A stretch of 19,371 bases of DNA from Gammaproteobacteria bacterium UBA3532 (GCA_002376965.1 DFOV01000366.1:1-19371); one strand, 5' to 3'; shown: positions 1 to 9,981, counted from the stretch's first letter. A program made the numbers and translations. The notes: generated by a model from the sequence alone, not told the origin.

Positions 1-1
1 A

Positions 2-1621
2 TTTGGGATTAACATGGTGGCGCTTGAAGATGGTCAGCCTAAGCTATTTAATTTGAAGGATATTCTTGCCTCCTTTATTCGCCATCGACGTGAAGTTGTT
101 ACCCGCCGCAGTATCTATGAATTACGTAAAGCGCGTGAAAAAGCCCATGTGTTGGAAGGTTTAGCTATTGCACTGGCAAACATCGATCCGATCATCGAGC
201 TTATTCGCCGTTCGCCCACACCAGCTGAAGCGAAAGAAAAGCTGGTTGCACAGGGCTGGGAACTGGGTAATGTTGCGGCCATGCTGGAGCGAGCCGGTGT
301 TGATGCCGCTAGGCCGGACGATTTACCTGAGGAATATGGCGTTCGCGATAACCAGTACTATTTATCGCCAGTTCAGGCTCAGGCCATTTTGGATCTTCGC
401 TTACATAAATTGACAGGTTTGGAGCATGAGAAGATCCTGGGTGAATACAAAGATCTGATTGCCCAGATCGAAGAGTTATTAGATATATTGGGCGATCCTG
501 CACGTTTAATGTTGGAAATACGTGGTGAGTTTGAAGCGCTGGTACAAAACTTTGGTGATGAAAGACGTACTGAAATTGTTGCCGCTCAACATGATCTGTG
601 TATGGAAGATCTGATTACTGAAGAAGATATGGTTGTGACCTTTTCTCATCAAGGATACGCCAAGATCCAACCACTGGCGGACTACGAAGCTCAGCGCCGT
701 GGTGGACGTGGTAAATCGGCGGCAGCGACCAAAGATGAAGATTTTATTGAACGGATAGCCGTTGCCAGTACACATGATACTTTGTTGTGTTTTTCTAGTA
801 TTGGCAAGGTCTATTGGACGAAGGTTTATCAGCTGCCACAGGCAGGGCGTCAAGCGCGCGGCAAACCAATCAACAATATATTACCTTTGGTTGAAGGCGA
901 GAAAATCAGTGCTATCTTGCCTATCCGCGAATACCTTGAAGATCAGTTCGTCTTAATGGCAACCTCAAAAGGTACGGTCAAGAAAACCGCTCTCAGTGAT
1001 TTCTCTCGTCCTCGTTCATCAGGCATCATCGCCGTTGACTTGGTCGAAGACGACAAGCTTATCGGCGTACAACTGACGGATGGTACCAAGGATGTAATGT
1101 TGTTTACCGATGCGGGCAAGGTCATTCGCTTCAGTGAAGAGCATGTTCGCGTCATGGGAAGAACGGCGCGAGGGGTTCGCGGTATCCGCTTGAGCGAAGA
1201 ACAAAATGTTATCTCGCTTATTATTCCAGAAAATGACGCCTACATTCTTACTGCCACTGAAAACGGCTTTGGTAAACGAACTCGTGTTGAAGAGTATCCG
1301 ACCCATGGCCGTGGTGGGCAAGGTGTGCGTTCAATTCAGGTAACCGACCGTAATGGATTGGTGGTAGGGGCTATTCTGGTAGTGGATGGCGATGAATTGA
1401 TGTTAATCAGTAATGCCGGAACCCTGGTTCGAACTCGTTCAGATGAAGTGTCGGTTGTTGGACGAAATACCCAAGGCGTGCGGCTTATTCGAGTTGCAGA
1501 AGAAGAGCAGCTGATTTCACTGGCACGGATTGAAGAGCTTACCTCGGAAGACGATAGCGAAGGCGACGATTCTGTTGGCGGCGAAGGGACTGATGAAAGT
1601 AGCGAGCCAGAAGGGGAATAA
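2..1621 (+). CDS. gyrA: DNA gyrase subunit A, C-terminal part (5' truncated by window)
   Basis: GyrA is the breakage-reunion subunit of DNA gyrase, which introduces negative supercoils with GyrB. The reading frame is open from base 2, so the gene begins upstream. Roughly the first third, including the catalytic tyrosine and the quinolone-resistance region, is missing. What remains covers the tower/coiled-coil region ([38 protein letters not shown]) and the six-bladed beta-pinwheel C-terminal domain. The GyrA box QRRGGRG, needed for DNA wrapping, lies at 692-712. Pinwheel repeats follow ([62 protein letters not shown]). The protein ends in a long acidic Asp/Glu/Ser/Gly tail, as in other gammaproteobacterial GyrA proteins. 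The stop is 2 nt before serC. The family assignment is secure. Confidence 0.98.
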   Translation, partial: FGINMVALEDGQPKLFNLKDILASFIRHRREVVTRRSIYELRKAREKAHVLEGLAIALANIDPIIELIRRSPTPAEAKEKLVAQGWELGNVAAMLERAGVDAARPDDLPEEYGVRDNQYYLSPVQAQAILDLRLHKLTGLEHEKILGEYKDLIAQIEELLDILGDPARLMLEIRGEFEALVQNFGDERRTEIVAAQHDLCMEDLITEEDMVVTFSHQGYAKIQPLADYEAQRRGGRGKSAAATKDEDFIERIAVASTHDTLLCFSSIGKVYWTKVYQLPQAGRQARGKPINNILPLVEGEKISAILPIREYLEDQFVLMATSKGTVKKTALSDFSRPRSSGIIAVDLVEDDKLIGVQLTDGTKDVMLFTDAGKVIRFSEEHVRVMGRTARGVRGIRLSEEQNVISLIIPENDAYILTATENGFGKRTRVEEYPTHGRGGQGVRSIQVTDRNGLVVGAILVVDGDELMLISNAGTLVRTRSDEVSVVGRNTQGVRLIRVAEEEQLISLARIEELTSEDDSEGDDSVGGEGTDESSEPEGE

Positions 1622-1623
1622 GG

Positions 1624-2718
1624 GTGAGTGTTTATAATTTTTGCCCTGGCCCGGCAGCACTACCGCGAGAGGTGATGCTCCAGGCCCAACAAGAGCTGCT
1701 CAATTGGAATAACATGCAGATTTCCGTGATGGAAATAAGTCATCGCAGCCCTGAATATATCGAAATGGCTGCGCAAGCGGAGCAAGACCTGCGCGACTTA
1801 ATGGCCATTCCCGATAACTATCATGTATTGTTTCTCCAAGGTGGCGCGACCATGCAGTTCGCGTCCGTACCGCTGAATTTGATGGGGAAATGTGCCAAGG
1901 CCGACTATTTGAATACTGGTCACTGGTCGGAAAAGGCCGTTGCTGAAGGCGGAAAATACGGTCAAGTCACCGATATTAACGCGCTTTATTCCGTTGATGG
2001 CAAAGTTGATATTCGTCCCTTGGAGCAGCTTCAACCTCAAGGTCGACGTCTTGGTGAAGGTTGTGCCTATGTTCACTATACGCCCAATGAAACCATTGAG
2101 GGGATTGAGTATTCATTTATTCCAGAGGCCCAGGCACCGTTAGTCGCCGATATGTCTTCGACGATTTTATCACGGCCTATTGATGTTTCTCAGTTTGGTA
2201 TTATTTATGCGGGGGCTCAGAAGAATATCGGCCCTTCTGGTCTGACCGTGGTTATTGTGCGTGATGATCTGGTTAATCAGGTGCAGCCTAGTGCTCCTTC
2301 TTTATTGCAATATCGTGCTCAGATTGAGCGTGACTCCATGTTGAATACGCCACCTACTTTTGGCTGGTATCTTGCTGGACTGGTATTCAAATGGCTTAAG
2401 AAGCAGGGCGGTGTTGAGGCATTTGCTACGCTAAACCAGAAAAAAGCTGATGTACTTTATCAGTGTATCGATGCATCCGACTTCTACCATAACCCCGTTG
2501 CCACCTCGGCTCGTTCGTGGATGAATATTCCGTTCACTTTGGCCAATCCTGAGCTTGACAAAAGGTTTCTGGAGAAGTCCAGAGAAGCGGGACTGCTTGC
2601 CTTAAAAGGGCATCGTGCCGTTGGTGGGATGCGGGCGAGTATATATAATGCGATGCCCTATGAAGGGGTAGTCGCACTTGTCGAATTTATGAAAGAGTTT
2701 GAGAAAAACTATGGATAA
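1624..2718 (+). CDS. serC: Phosphoserine aminotransferase SerC
   Basis: SerC is a PLP enzyme that converts 3-phosphohydroxypyruvate plus glutamate to phosphoserine. It also makes 4-phosphohydroxythreonine for PLP biosynthesis. The 364-residue protein has the typical length and N-terminus ([11 protein letters not shown]). It has a glycine-rich [10 protein letters not shown] segment and the Schiff-base lysine in [12 protein letters not shown], Lys200, equivalent to the lysine near 198 in E. coli. The C-terminal [16 protein letters not shown] motif closes the fold. The start is GTG at 1624, chosen because AAGGGG at 1611-1616 sits 7 nt upstream and the N-terminus matches the family. It directly follows gyrA, and its 3' end overlaps pheA. 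The gyrA-serC-pheA order is the Pseudomonas-type supraoperon arrangement. Confidence 0.98.
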   Translation: MSVYNFCPGPAALPREVMLQAQQELLNWNNMQISVMEISHRSPEYIEMAAQAEQDLRDLMAIPDNYHVLFLQGGATMQFASVPLNLMGKCAKADYLNTGHWSEKAVAEGGKYGQVTDINALYSVDGKVDIRPLEQLQPQGRRLGEGCAYVHYTPNETIEGIEYSFIPEAQAPLVADMSSTILSRPIDVSQFGIIYAGAQKNIGPSGLTVVIVRDDLVNQVQPSAPSLLQYRAQIERDSMLNTPPTFGWYLAGLVFKWLKKQGGVEAFATLNQKKADVLYQCIDASDFYHNPVATSARSWMNIPFTLANPELDKRFLEKSREAGLLALKGHRAVGGMRASIYNAMPYEGVVALVEFMKEFEKNYG

Positions 2719-3802
2719 TCAGCCAGTAACGCTCGACAGTTTGCGTGTAAAGATTGATCAGCTCGATCAATCTATTCTAGATCTCATCAGTCAACGGGCT
2801 CGCTGTGCTCAGCAAGTGGCTGAGGTGAAAAAAGAGCAGGGTGGTCCTTTAGTTTATTATCGTCCTGAGCGAGAGGCTCAGGTTTTGCGTAAAATAAAAG
2901 AAGCCAATAAAGGACCATTAGCCGACGAGGATATGGCACGGCTATTTCGAGAAATCATGTCCGCCTGTCTGGCATTGGAAGAGCCCGTCAAGGTGGCTTT
3001 TCTTGGGCCTGAAGGAACCCATACTCAAAGGGCTGTATTAAAACATTTTGGTCAGGCTGCGGTGTGCTTACCCCAGATTTCCATCGCCGAAGTATTTCGT
3101 GAAGTTGAATCAGGACAGGCTCAATTTGGCTTGGTTCCTGTTGAAAACTCTACCGAAGGCGTTGTTAACCATACGTTAGATAGCTTTGTTAAATCCAATT
3201 TGCGAATTTGCGGTGAAGTGGAGCTGCGTATCCATAATCATTTGCTGGCCCATCCAGATACAGATCCGGAGAACATAACGCGGATCTATTCACATCAACA
3301 GCCTTTAGCCCAGTGCCGCCATTGGCTTGATACCCACTATCTGCATTCAGAAAGGGCTGCTGTCAGCAGTACTTCAGAAGCTGCCAAGCGCGCCGCAAAT
3401 GAGATTGGTAATGCTGCAATCGCTAGTGAAATGGCGGCACAAATTTATGATTTAAAAACCATTGCGTCCAATATTGAGGACGAACCGGACAATACCACAC
3501 GCTTTTTAGTTATAGGGCACTATGCTCCACCGCCCAGCGGTGAGGATAAAACCTCGCTAATGGTGTCAACGGCCAACAAGCCTGGTGCATTGCATTACTT
3601 ATTGGAGCCGTTTGCCAAAAGTGACGTATCAATGAGTCGTATCGAGTCGCGACCATCGCGAAATGGTATGTGGGACTATGTATTTTTTATTGATATTGAG
3701 GGGCATCAGGATGATGCTGCAATTCAGCAGGTACTTACCGAGTTGAATCAAAATACATCGATAATGAAAGTGCTGGGTTCATACCCGCGCGCTGTTCTAT
3801 AA
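2711..3802 (+). CDS. pheA: Bifunctional chorismate mutase / prephenate dehydratase (P-protein)
   Basis: The P-protein converts chorismate to prephenate and then to phenylpyruvate for phenylalanine synthesis in the cytosol. The 363-residue protein has three parts. An AroQ-type chorismate mutase spans about 1-90 ([23 protein letters not shown]). A prephenate dehydratase domain spans about 93-270, with NSTEG at 146-150 and the catalytic TRF at 263-265. A C-terminal ACT domain (about 280-355) contains GALH (292-295; GALV in many homologues) and ESRP (312-315). These last two are the segments that bind feedback-inhibiting phenylalanine, so allosteric control is expected. ATG at 2711 is preferred over an in-frame TTG at 2699, because the extra four residues look non-native. 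The gene overlaps the last 8 bases of serC, suggesting coupled translation. Confidence 0.97.
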   Translation: MDNQPVTLDSLRVKIDQLDQSILDLISQRARCAQQVAEVKKEQGGPLVYYRPEREAQVLRKIKEANKGPLADEDMARLFREIMSACLALEEPVKVAFLGPEGTHTQRAVLKHFGQAAVCLPQISIAEVFREVESGQAQFGLVPVENSTEGVVNHTLDSFVKSNLRICGEVELRIHNHLLAHPDTDPENITRIYSHQQPLAQCRHWLDTHYLHSERAAVSSTSEAAKRAANEIGNAAIASEMAAQIYDLKTIASNIEDEPDNTTRFLVIGHYAPPPSGEDKTSLMVSTANKPGALHYLLEPFAKSDVSMSRIESRPSRNGMWDYVFFIDIEGHQDDAAIQQVLTELNQNTSIMKVLGSYPRAVL

Positions 3803-3821
3803 ACCAAGCTGGAGAGCAATA

Positions 3822-4925
3822 GTGACTAATAAGTTTGCATTATTGGCCAGAAAGGGCGTTCAAGAGCTCACTCCTTATCAGCCAGGTAAGCCGGTGGAAG
3901 AGTTGGAGCGTGAACTAGGCATTACCGGTAGTTTAAAGCTGGCGAGTAATGAGAACCCGCTGGGGTGTAGTGACAAGGTACGTGAATACTTGGCTAGTGG
4001 TAACTATGAACCTGCCATCTACCCAGATGCTAACGGCTTCTACCTGAAAGAAAAAATTGCTGAACGCCTTGGTGTGACGATTCCGCAAGTGACCTTGGGG
4101 AATGGTTCGAATGATGTACTGGATATTTTGGCGCGCGTTTTTGCAGGTCCTGGCGATGAGGTGGTTTATTCGCAATATGGCTTTCTGGTCTACCCGATTG
4201 TGACCAAGGCAGTGGGTGCCATCGGCATTGAAGTCCCTGCCAAGCAGTATGGTCACGACCTAGTTGCTATGGCTGATGCTATATCTGCGCGAACCAAATT
4301 GGTTTTTATTGCCAACCCAAACAATCCTACCGGTACTTGGATTACCCAGTCTGAGTTGCAGGTGTTTCTTGACCGTGTTCCGCCAAGTGTGATTGTCGTT
4401 GTTGATGAGGCGTATGTAGAGTATGTCAATGTACCCGATTACCCTGATGCTTTGGCATTATCCGCTCGCTATCCCAATCTGGTCATTACTCGCACTTTTT
4501 CAAAAGCCTATGGATTGGCCGGGCTAAGGATCGGCTTTAGTGTTAGCCATCCCGACATAGCTGATTTAATGAATCGCGTACGTCAACCATTCAATAACAG
4601 TTGTCTGGCTCTCAAAGCCGCTGAAATCGCGCTGAATGATCAAGAATTTATCGAGCGTAGTGTTGAAACAAATAAAGCCGGATATTTGCAAATAACTCAG
4701 TGTTTGGATAGGTTAGGCGTTGACTATGTTCCGTCTCAGGGCAATTTCGTTTTGATACGTGTTGGCAGTCAATCAGATGAGTTATATCAGCAGTGGTTGG
4801 AGCAGGGCGTTATCGTTCGTCCGGTTGCCAACTATGGTTTGGTCGGGTTTTTACGCGTGTCTATCGCAACGGAAGAGCAAAATCAGCGTTTGATTGATTT
4901 GCTGGGGGCATGGCGTGCCGATTAA
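3822..4925 (+). CDS. hisC: Histidinol-phosphate aminotransferase (HisC family), in aromatic context
   Basis: This is a fold-type I PLP aminotransferase of the HisC family, which classically makes histidinol phosphate from imidazole-acetol phosphate. The 367-residue protein has LASNENPLG near the N-terminus, an IYPDANGFYLKEK segment and GNGSNDVLDIL. It also has IANPNNPTGTW, VVDEAYVEY, and the PLP lysine in TRTFSKAYGLAGLRIG (Lys228). The start is GTG at 3822, with GGAGAG at 3811-3816 as ribosome-binding site. Its place between pheA and tyrA, away from other his genes, matches the extra HisC paralogue (HisHb) of the Pseudomonas supraoperon. Such enzymes often also transaminate phenylpyruvate and hydroxyphenylpyruvate. 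That aromatic role is inferred from context only; the sequence shows just the family. Confidence 0.95.
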   Translation: MTNKFALLARKGVQELTPYQPGKPVEELERELGITGSLKLASNENPLGCSDKVREYLASGNYEPAIYPDANGFYLKEKIAERLGVTIPQVTLGNGSNDVLDILARVFAGPGDEVVYSQYGFLVYPIVTKAVGAIGIEVPAKQYGHDLVAMADAISARTKLVFIANPNNPTGTWITQSELQVFLDRVPPSVIVVVDEAYVEYVNVPDYPDALALSARYPNLVITRTFSKAYGLAGLRIGFSVSHPDIADLMNRVRQPFNNSCLALKAAEIALNDQEFIERSVETNKAGYLQITQCLDRLGVDYVPSQGNFVLIRVGSQSDELYQQWLEQGVIVRPVANYGLVGFLRVSIATEEQNQRLIDLLGAWRAD

Positions 4926-5790
4926 GCGCCTGTGTATTATTGGACTGGGCTTGATCGGGGGGTCAGTGGCTATGGCCGCGCGAGCGGCTGGGATTTGTCA
5001 GCAGATCGATGCTCTTGATTGTGATGAACCCGCGATAGCCTACGCCTTGGAGCATGGGATTATTGATACTCAAGCTTCCGGCCTGGAGGAATTGGTGTCG
5101 GCTGATACACTGGTTGTGATTGCAACGCCTGTATCGCTAATCGCAGATATGGTGGCCAAGCTTTGGCATCAAGCGCAAAGCAAGGGCTTGTCGTCATTTT
5201 ATATCACCGATGTTGGTAGCGTTAAACGAAGTGCTATTGAACTGGTACGCGCTGAAATCGGCTTATCTCCATCAGGGTTTATACCTGCTCATCCCATTGC
5301 AGGCTCCGAGAAGAATGGCGTTGAACATGCACAGGTAGATTTACTTAAAAACAAAAAGGTCATTTTGACGCCAACCGATGAGAGTGCCGGTGAGGCTGTC
5401 GATCTTGTTACTGAATTTTGGCAGGCAATGGGGGCTAAAACTGAGCAAATGTCGGCGCTACTTCATGATGAAATATACGCTGCCACCAGTCATCTGCCAC
5501 ATATATTATCTTTTGCTTATGTCCAGCAAATGCATGAAATGAACCGGCGCTGTCCTGTCTTCGACAATGTTGGCAGCGGCTTTCGTGACTTTACCCGTAT
5601 TGCCGCAAGTGAGCCAGCTGTTTGGTCTGACATTCTGTTGTCGAATAAGGATGTCATACTGCCTCTGATAGAAGACAATATTGAACACCTAAAACATATT
5701 ACATCACTTATAAGTACGGGCAATAATACTGCCCTGATCGACTATTTGGCGGTTGTTCGTGATATCCGCCAACAAATAAACGGTAAATAA
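4915..5790 (+). CDS. tyrA: Prephenate/arogenate dehydrogenase
   Basis: TyrA oxidatively decarboxylates prephenate (or arogenate) to the tyrosine precursor using NAD(P)+. The 291-residue protein opens with a Rossmann dinucleotide motif GLGLIGG at 10-16. An acidic residue near the end of the second strand (LDCDE, about 35-38) suggests NAD+ preference. The conserved catalytic region is PAHPIAGSEKNGVEHA, with His126. The C-terminal helical dimerisation domain contains ATSHLPHILSFAY and GSGFRDFTRIAASEP. There is no chorismate mutase domain and no ACT domain, so this is a monofunctional TyrA. The start is GTG at 4915, preceded by a G-run at 4904-4908; an upstream TTG at 4894 has no support. It overlaps hisC by 11 nt and stops 1 nt before aroA. 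In Pseudomonas the two are fused; here a stop codon separates them. Confidence 0.96.
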   Translation: MPIKRLCIIGLGLIGGSVAMAARAAGICQQIDALDCDEPAIAYALEHGIIDTQASGLEELVSADTLVVIATPVSLIADMVAKLWHQAQSKGLSSFYITDVGSVKRSAIELVRAEIGLSPSGFIPAHPIAGSEKNGVEHAQVDLLKNKKVILTPTDESAGEAVDLVTEFWQAMGAKTEQMSALLHDEIYAATSHLPHILSFAYVQQMHEMNRRCPVFDNVGSGFRDFTRIAASEPAVWSDILLSNKDVILPLIEDNIEHLKHITSLISTGNNTALIDYLAVVRDIRQQINGK

Positions 5791-5791
5791 C

Positions 5792-7117
5792 ATGTCTGAA
5801 CAGAAAAATGTAATCTTCCGCGCACGCGGTACCAGTGCTCTTCAGGGAGAAATTCGTGTACCTGGTGACAAATCGATTTCACACCGTTCCATCATGCTGG
5901 GGTCTTTGGCAGAGGGCGTTACCGAGGTTACTGGGTTTCTAGAGGGAGAAGACAGCCTGTCGACGTTAAAAGCGTTTCAAGCCATGGGGGTTAACATTGA
6001 AGGGCCTAGCAATGGCAAGGTTACCATCGAAGGCGTTGGCTTGCATGGACTAAAACAACCTGAAAGCGATCTGTATTTAGGTAATTCAGGAACATCTATG
6101 CGATTGATGTCTGGTATTTTGGCCGGACAAACATTTGATTGCCGCCTAACTGGCGACTCTTCTCTTAGTGGACGTCCCATGGCTCGCGTTACCGATCCGC
6201 TAGCTCAAATGGGCGCGGAAATTAATACCGCAGATAAAGGACGCCCACCCTTAGAAATTAAAGGAAAAGGGAAGCTCAAAGGTATACATTACGATATGCC
6301 GATAGCCAGTGCTCAGGTTAAGTCGTGCATGTTGCTGGCCGGTTTGTATGCCGAAGGTGAGACCTCGGTAACAGAGCCTGCTCCTACCCGTGATCATACC
6401 GAAAGAATGCTGGCTGGATTTGGCTATGAAGTGCTTCGCGATGGCAGCCGAGTATCACTAAAGAGCGGTGGAAAGCTGACGGCTACAAAAATTGATGTAC
6501 CTTCCGATATCTCATCGGCAGCCTTTTTTATGGTCGCCGCTTCCATCGCCCCTGAAGCCGATGTCACACTGAAGCATGTTGGCATCAACCCGACGCGCAT
6601 CGGTGTAATCAATATATTAAAACAAATGGGAGCCGATATCTCGCTAGCCAACGAGCAAACCATAGGCGGTGAGCCAGTAGCGGATATACGTGTCCGCTCT
6701 GCTGAATTAAAAGGTATTGAGATACCGCAAGATCAAGTTCCTTTGGCTATCGATGAGTTTCCAGTGCTGTTTGTGGCCGCTGCGTCTGCTGAAGGACGCA
6801 CGATATTACGCGGCGCAGAAGAATTGCGAGTGAAAGAAAGTGACCGTATTCAAGTGATGGCGGATGGCCTCGAAGTTTTGGGTGCTAAGCTGGAAGTGCT
6901 GGATGACGGTATAATTATTGATGGAGGTGCTCCCCTGACAGGCGGTGTGGTGCATAGTCATGAAGATCATCGAATCGCCATGTCGTTCAGTGTTGCGTCG
7001 CTGATTACCGAAGGCGAAGTTGAAATTCATGATGCGAATAATGTAAAAACCTCGTTCCCCAATTTTGTTGATCTAATGGCTAGCATTGGTCTAAACATAC
7101 AGGTAGAAGGGGAATAG
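5792..7117 (+). CDS. aroA: 3-phosphoshikimate 1-carboxyvinyltransferase (EPSP synthase)
   Basis: EPSP synthase joins shikimate-3-phosphate and phosphoenolpyruvate, the sixth shikimate-pathway step. The 441-residue protein has all the core motifs. These include GDKSISHRS (25-33), GNSGTSMRL (97-105), SAQVK (173-177), RDHTE (200-204), NPTR (266-269), IDEFP (320-324) and DHRIAMS (392-398). The set GDKxx, SAQxK, RxHxE and NxTR is that used to define class II EPSP synthases, unlike E. coli AroA, which is class I. Gly100 is retained in GNSG, whereas the Agrobacterium CP4 enzyme has alanine at the corresponding place. ATG at 5792 lies 1 nt after the tyrA stop and has no strong ribosome-binding site, so translation is probably coupled to tyrA. 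The symbol aroF is used for this position in some Pseudomonas literature. Confidence 0.98.
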   Translation: MSEQKNVIFRARGTSALQGEIRVPGDKSISHRSIMLGSLAEGVTEVTGFLEGEDSLSTLKAFQAMGVNIEGPSNGKVTIEGVGLHGLKQPESDLYLGNSGTSMRLMSGILAGQTFDCRLTGDSSLSGRPMARVTDPLAQMGAEINTADKGRPPLEIKGKGKLKGIHYDMPIASAQVKSCMLLAGLYAEGETSVTEPAPTRDHTERMLAGFGYEVLRDGSRVSLKSGGKLTATKIDVPSDISSAAFFMVAASIAPEADVTLKHVGINPTRIGVINILKQMGADISLANEQTIGGEPVADIRVRSAELKGIEIPQDQVPLAIDEFPVLFVAAASAEGRTILRGAEELRVKESDRIQVMADGLEVLGAKLEVLDDGIIIDGGAPLTGGVVHSHEDHRIAMSFSVASLITEGEVEIHDANNVKTSFPNFVDLMASIGLNIQVEGE

Positions 7118-7122
7118 TTGTT

Positions 7123-7800
7123 GTGACTAATATTCCTGTAGTGACTATTGATGGGCCAAGTGGCGTGGGGAAGGGGACGCTAGCTAGCATGCTAGCCGAC
7201 GATTTGGGCTGGCATGTTCTGGATAGTGGTGCTCTGTATCGCGTGCTGGGTCTAGCCGCACAACATCATAAGGTTCCGTTAGATAGCGTCGAAGCTTTAA
7301 CCCCTCTGGCTGCCCACCTTGATGTCACCTTTGATTATCATGCTAACGGCGATAATCATATTATTCTTGAAGGTGAGAATGTTACCAATGACATTCGCAC
7401 GGAATCGGCTGGTAGCGCCGCATCATTGGTTGCTTCCATCCCCGCGGTTCGTGATGCTTTGCTAGAACGGCAGCGCGCTTTTCTGTCTGAGCCTGGTCTC
7501 GTTGCTGATGGACGAGATATGGGCACCGTTGTGTTTCCTGATGCCCCTTTGAAGATATTTCTTAATGCGTCTGCAAAAGCCCGCGCTGAACGTCGTTTCC
7601 GTCAGTTGAATGAGATGGGCAAAGATGTTAGCATGGAGCGCCTCTTGGAGGAGATAAATGCGCGTGATGAGCGTGATCGTAATCGTCCTGTAGCGCCCTT
7701 AGTGGCGGCCCAAGATGCATTAACCCTCGATACGACGGGACTGACAATCGAACAAGTCTTTAGCTGGGCCCAGGCCAAGGCTAGAGAGGCTTTTGCTTAG
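7123..7800 (+). CDS. cmk: Cytidylate kinase
   Basis: Cmk phosphorylates CMP and dCMP using ATP, recycling pyrimidine nucleotides. The 225-residue protein has the family length. It starts with the P-loop [10 protein letters not shown] (10-19), followed by [12 protein letters not shown], which lies in the nucleotide-binding core. It also has [15 protein letters not shown], and the lid/CMP-contact region [10 protein letters not shown] with [13 protein letters not shown]. The GTG at 7123 is chosen because GAAGGGGAA at 7106-7114 lies just upstream, within the aroA 3' end, and the protein begins [13 protein letters not shown] as in homologues. It is 5 nt downstream of aroA and precedes rpsA, the same pairing as in E. 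coli (cmk-rpsA). A terminator-like hairpin follows it. Confidence 0.98.
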   Translation: MTNIPVVTIDGPSGVGKGTLASMLADDLGWHVLDSGALYRVLGLAAQHHKVPLDSVEALTPLAAHLDVTFDYHANGDNHIILEGENVTNDIRTESAGSAASLVASIPAVRDALLERQRAFLSEPGLVADGRDMGTVVFPDAPLKIFLNASAKARAERRFRQLNEMGKDVSMERLLEEINARDERDRNRPVAPLVAAQDALTLDTTGLTIEQVFSWAQAKAREAFA

Positions 7801-7828
7801 CTGTTGTTTCGTGTGTCGATTAATCGTG

Positions 7829-7855
7829 GCCCTGTATATGCAGGGCTTTATTTTT
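7829..7855 (+). terminator. Rho-independent terminator-like hairpin after cmk
   Basis: A perfect 6-bp stem GCCCTG (7829-7834) / CAGGGC (7841-7846) with a 6-nt loop is followed directly by TTTATTTTT (7847-7855). This is the classic layout of an intrinsic terminator. The short stem suggests it may be only partly efficient, attenuating read-through from the aromatic operon into rpsA rather than blocking it. Confidence 0.75.
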
Positions 7856-7903
7856 AACTAACTAACCGTACACGCTTTTTAGGTGTGATACGTTATCTAG
7901 CGT

Positions 7904-7925
7904 TGGCCTTCGGGTCAGATTGGGA
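7904..7925 (+). promoter_or_regulatory. rpsA leader: UUCG hairpin and weak SD (candidate S1 autoregulatory site)
   Basis: TGGCC (7904-7908) can pair with GGTCA (7913-7917) around a TTCG tetraloop, with one G-U pair. This gives a stable C(UUCG)G hairpin 16 nt before the rpsA start. The only Shine-Dalgarno-like element is GGGA at 7922-7925, which is weak for a gene expected to be very highly expressed. In E. coli the rpsA initiation region is also a series of hairpins without a good SD and is autoregulated by S1. Assigning the same role here is inference. Confidence 0.4.
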
Positions 7926-7933
7926 TTTTTAAT

Positions 7934-9619
7934 ATGAGCGAGAATTTCGCACAACTGTTTGAAGAAAGTTTACAAGAACTGGAAATGACACCAGGTTCCA
8001 TCATTAAAGGAACCGTTGTTGATATTCAACAAGATTTCGTTGTGGTTTACGCCGGGCTGAAGTCTGAAGGTATCATTTCAAAAGACCAGTTCATCAGTGA
8101 AGCGGGTGAATTAGAAGTTGAAATTGGCGACGTTGTAGACGTTGCTCTAGACTCTCTTGAAGATGGCTTCGGTGATACACAACTTTCTAGAGAGAAAGCC
8201 AAACGCGCTGAAGTTTGGGCCGATCTTGAAAAATCTTACGAAGAGAAAGAGTCTATTATTGGTGTTATCAGCGGTAAAGTTAAAGGTGGCTTCACTGTTG
8301 ATATCAAAAACATCCGTGCATTCCTGCCTGGATCACTGGTTGATGTTCGCCCGATTAAAGATGCTAGCCACTTAGAAGGCAAGGATCTTGAGTTCAAAGT
8401 TATTAAACTTGATATCAAACGTAACAATGTTGTTGTTTCTCGTCGTTCTGTTATCGAAGAAGAAAACAGTGCAGACCGTGATGCACTTCTTGCTAAGTTG
8501 GAAGAAGGCCAGTCTGTTAAAGGTATCGTTAAGAACCTTACAGAGTACGGTGCATTTGTTGACTTGGGTGGTGTTGATGGCCTGTTGCACATCACTGATA
8601 TGGCATGGAAACGTGTTAAACATCCAAGCGAAGTGGTTAGCGTTGGTGACGAAATCGACGTTAAAGTTCTTAAGTTTGACAAAGATAAATCACGCGTATC
8701 TCTTGGCTTGAAACAGCTGGGTGATGATCCTTGGGGTGATATCGATAAGCGTTACCCAGAAGGTTCTCGTCTGCTTGGTCGTGTTACTAATATCACTGAC
8801 TACGGTTGCTTTGTCGAAATCCAAGAAGGCGTTGAAGGTCTGGTTCACGTTTCTGAAATGGATTGGACAAATAAAAATGTTCATCCTTCTAAGATCGTTC
8901 AACTGGATGATGAAGTTGAAGTCATGGTTCTGGATATCGATGCAGAGCGCCGCCGCATTTCACTTGGCATAAAACAATGTAAAGTGAATCCTTGGGAAGA
9001 GTTTGCCGCTACACACAACAAAAATGATCGCGTTTCAGGCAAGATCAAATCTATTACTGATTTTGGTATCTTCATCGGTTTACCTGGTAACATCGATGGC
9101 CTTGTTCACTTATCTGATATCTCTTGGAATGCTCCAGGTGAAGAAGCTGTACGTGATTACAAGAAAGGTGATGAAGTCGAAGCGGTTGTTCTTTCTGTTG
9201 ATGCTGAAAGAGAGCGTATTTCTCTTGGTATTAAGCAAATCGAGCAAGATCCATTCTCAACTTTCCTTGCAGAAACTACAAAAGGCTCTATTGTTAAAGG
9301 TAGCGTAAGTGAAGTTGATGCGAAAGGTGCTGTTATTGACCTTGGTGGCGGAGTAGAAGGCTATCTGCGTGCTTCTGAGTTAGCTCGTGAGCGAGTAGAT
9401 GATGCAACTGCCCACTTGAACCAAGGCGATGAATTGGAAGCTAAATTCATCGGAGTTGACCGCCGTAATCGTGTTATCAACTTGTCTATCAAGGCAAAAG
9501 ATGCCGCGGACGAAGCTGAAGCGTTAAACGATGTTAATCGTGCTAACGAAGAAGTCGCTTCGGCTGCACCAACAACGTTGGGTGATCTACTAAAAGCACA
9601 AATGGAAAGCAACGACTAG
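7934..9619 (+). CDS. rpsA: 30S ribosomal protein S1
   Basis: S1 binds and unfolds mRNA on the small ribosomal subunit and is needed to translate most mRNAs, especially those with weak Shine-Dalgarno sites. The 561-residue protein has the full gammaproteobacterial length and six S1 (OB-fold) repeats starting at about residues 21, 106, 192, 277, 364 and 451. Examples are [38 protein letters not shown] and [20 protein letters not shown]. Repeats 3-5 carry the [20 protein letters not shown] RNA-binding surface. Codon use (GTT, GAA, CGT, GGT, AAA) is clearly more biased than in the neighbours, as expected for a highly expressed gene. It lies between cmk and ihfB, as in E. coli. The start ATG at 7934 gives the family N-terminus [11 protein letters not shown]. 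Confidence 0.99.
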   Translation: MSENFAQLFEESLQELEMTPGSIIKGTVVDIQQDFVVVYAGLKSEGIISKDQFISEAGELEVEIGDVVDVALDSLEDGFGDTQLSREKAKRAEVWADLEKSYEEKESIIGVISGKVKGGFTVDIKNIRAFLPGSLVDVRPIKDASHLEGKDLEFKVIKLDIKRNNVVVSRRSVIEEENSADRDALLAKLEEGQSVKGIVKNLTEYGAFVDLGGVDGLLHITDMAWKRVKHPSEVVSVGDEIDVKVLKFDKDKSRVSLGLKQLGDDPWGDIDKRYPEGSRLLGRVTNITDYGCFVEIQEGVEGLVHVSEMDWTNKNVHPSKIVQLDDEVEVMVLDIDAERRRISLGIKQCKVNPWEEFAATHNKNDRVSGKIKSITDFGIFIGLPGNIDGLVHLSDISWNAPGEEAVRDYKKGDEVEAVVLSVDAERERISLGIKQIEQDPFSTFLAETTKGSIVKGSVSEVDAKGAVIDLGGGVEGYLRASELARERVDDATAHLNQGDELEAKFIGVDRRNRVINLSIKAKDAADEAEALNDVNRANEEVASAAPTTLGDLLKAQMESND

Positions 9620-9661
9620 TATTGGCTTCCTTTGTGTAATTGATACCGTAGGGGGAGTGAA

Positions 9662-9943
9662 GTGACTAAATCCGAATTAATAGAGCGCATCGCTACAATG
9701 CAGCCAGATCTACAATTTAAAGATGTGGAGTCTGGTGTAAAGATGATATTAGACATGATGTCTGATTCATTGTCTCAGGGTGAGCGTATCGAAATTCGAG
9801 GGTTTGGAAGCTTCTCTCTCCACTATAGAGCACCCAGGGTTGGCCGCAATCCAAAGACTGGTGACTCGGTCACCTTGGATGCTAAATATGTACCTCACTT
9901 TAAACCCGGTAAAGAATTGAGAGAGCGGGTCAATTCGTTGTAG
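9662..9943 (+). CDS. ihfB: Integration host factor subunit beta
   Basis: IHF-beta pairs with IHF-alpha to form a nucleoid protein that bends DNA sharply at specific sites in recombination, replication and transcription. The 93-residue protein matches the HU/IHF family. It has an N-terminal helical dimerisation part ([10 protein letters not shown]), the core [15 protein letters not shown], and the DNA-contacting beta-arm [15 protein letters not shown]. Pro64 in RNPKTG is the residue that intercalates between base pairs. The C-terminus [13 protein letters not shown] is typical of the beta subunit. The start is GTG at 9662, preceded by a strong GGGGGAG (9651-9657). The rpsA-ihfB pairing is conserved in gammaproteobacteria. 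A 42-nt gap from rpsA shows no obvious terminator. Confidence 0.98.
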   Translation: MTKSELIERIATMQPDLQFKDVESGVKMILDMMSDSLSQGERIEIRGFGSFSLHYRAPRVGRNPKTGDSVTLDAKYVPHFKPGKELRERVNSL

Positions 9944-9981
9944 AATCGGGTTTATACGCTAACTACCCAGACTCAATCTCT

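Noticed and set aside
2699..2713. TTG start at 2699 for pheA
   Set aside because: It adds four residues not typical of the family. ATG at 2711 gives the usual N-terminus.
8236..8682. 148-residue open frame on the - strand inside rpsA
   Set aside because: It is a shadow of the strongly biased rpsA codons, Ser/Leu/Thr-rich, without its own ribosome-binding site.
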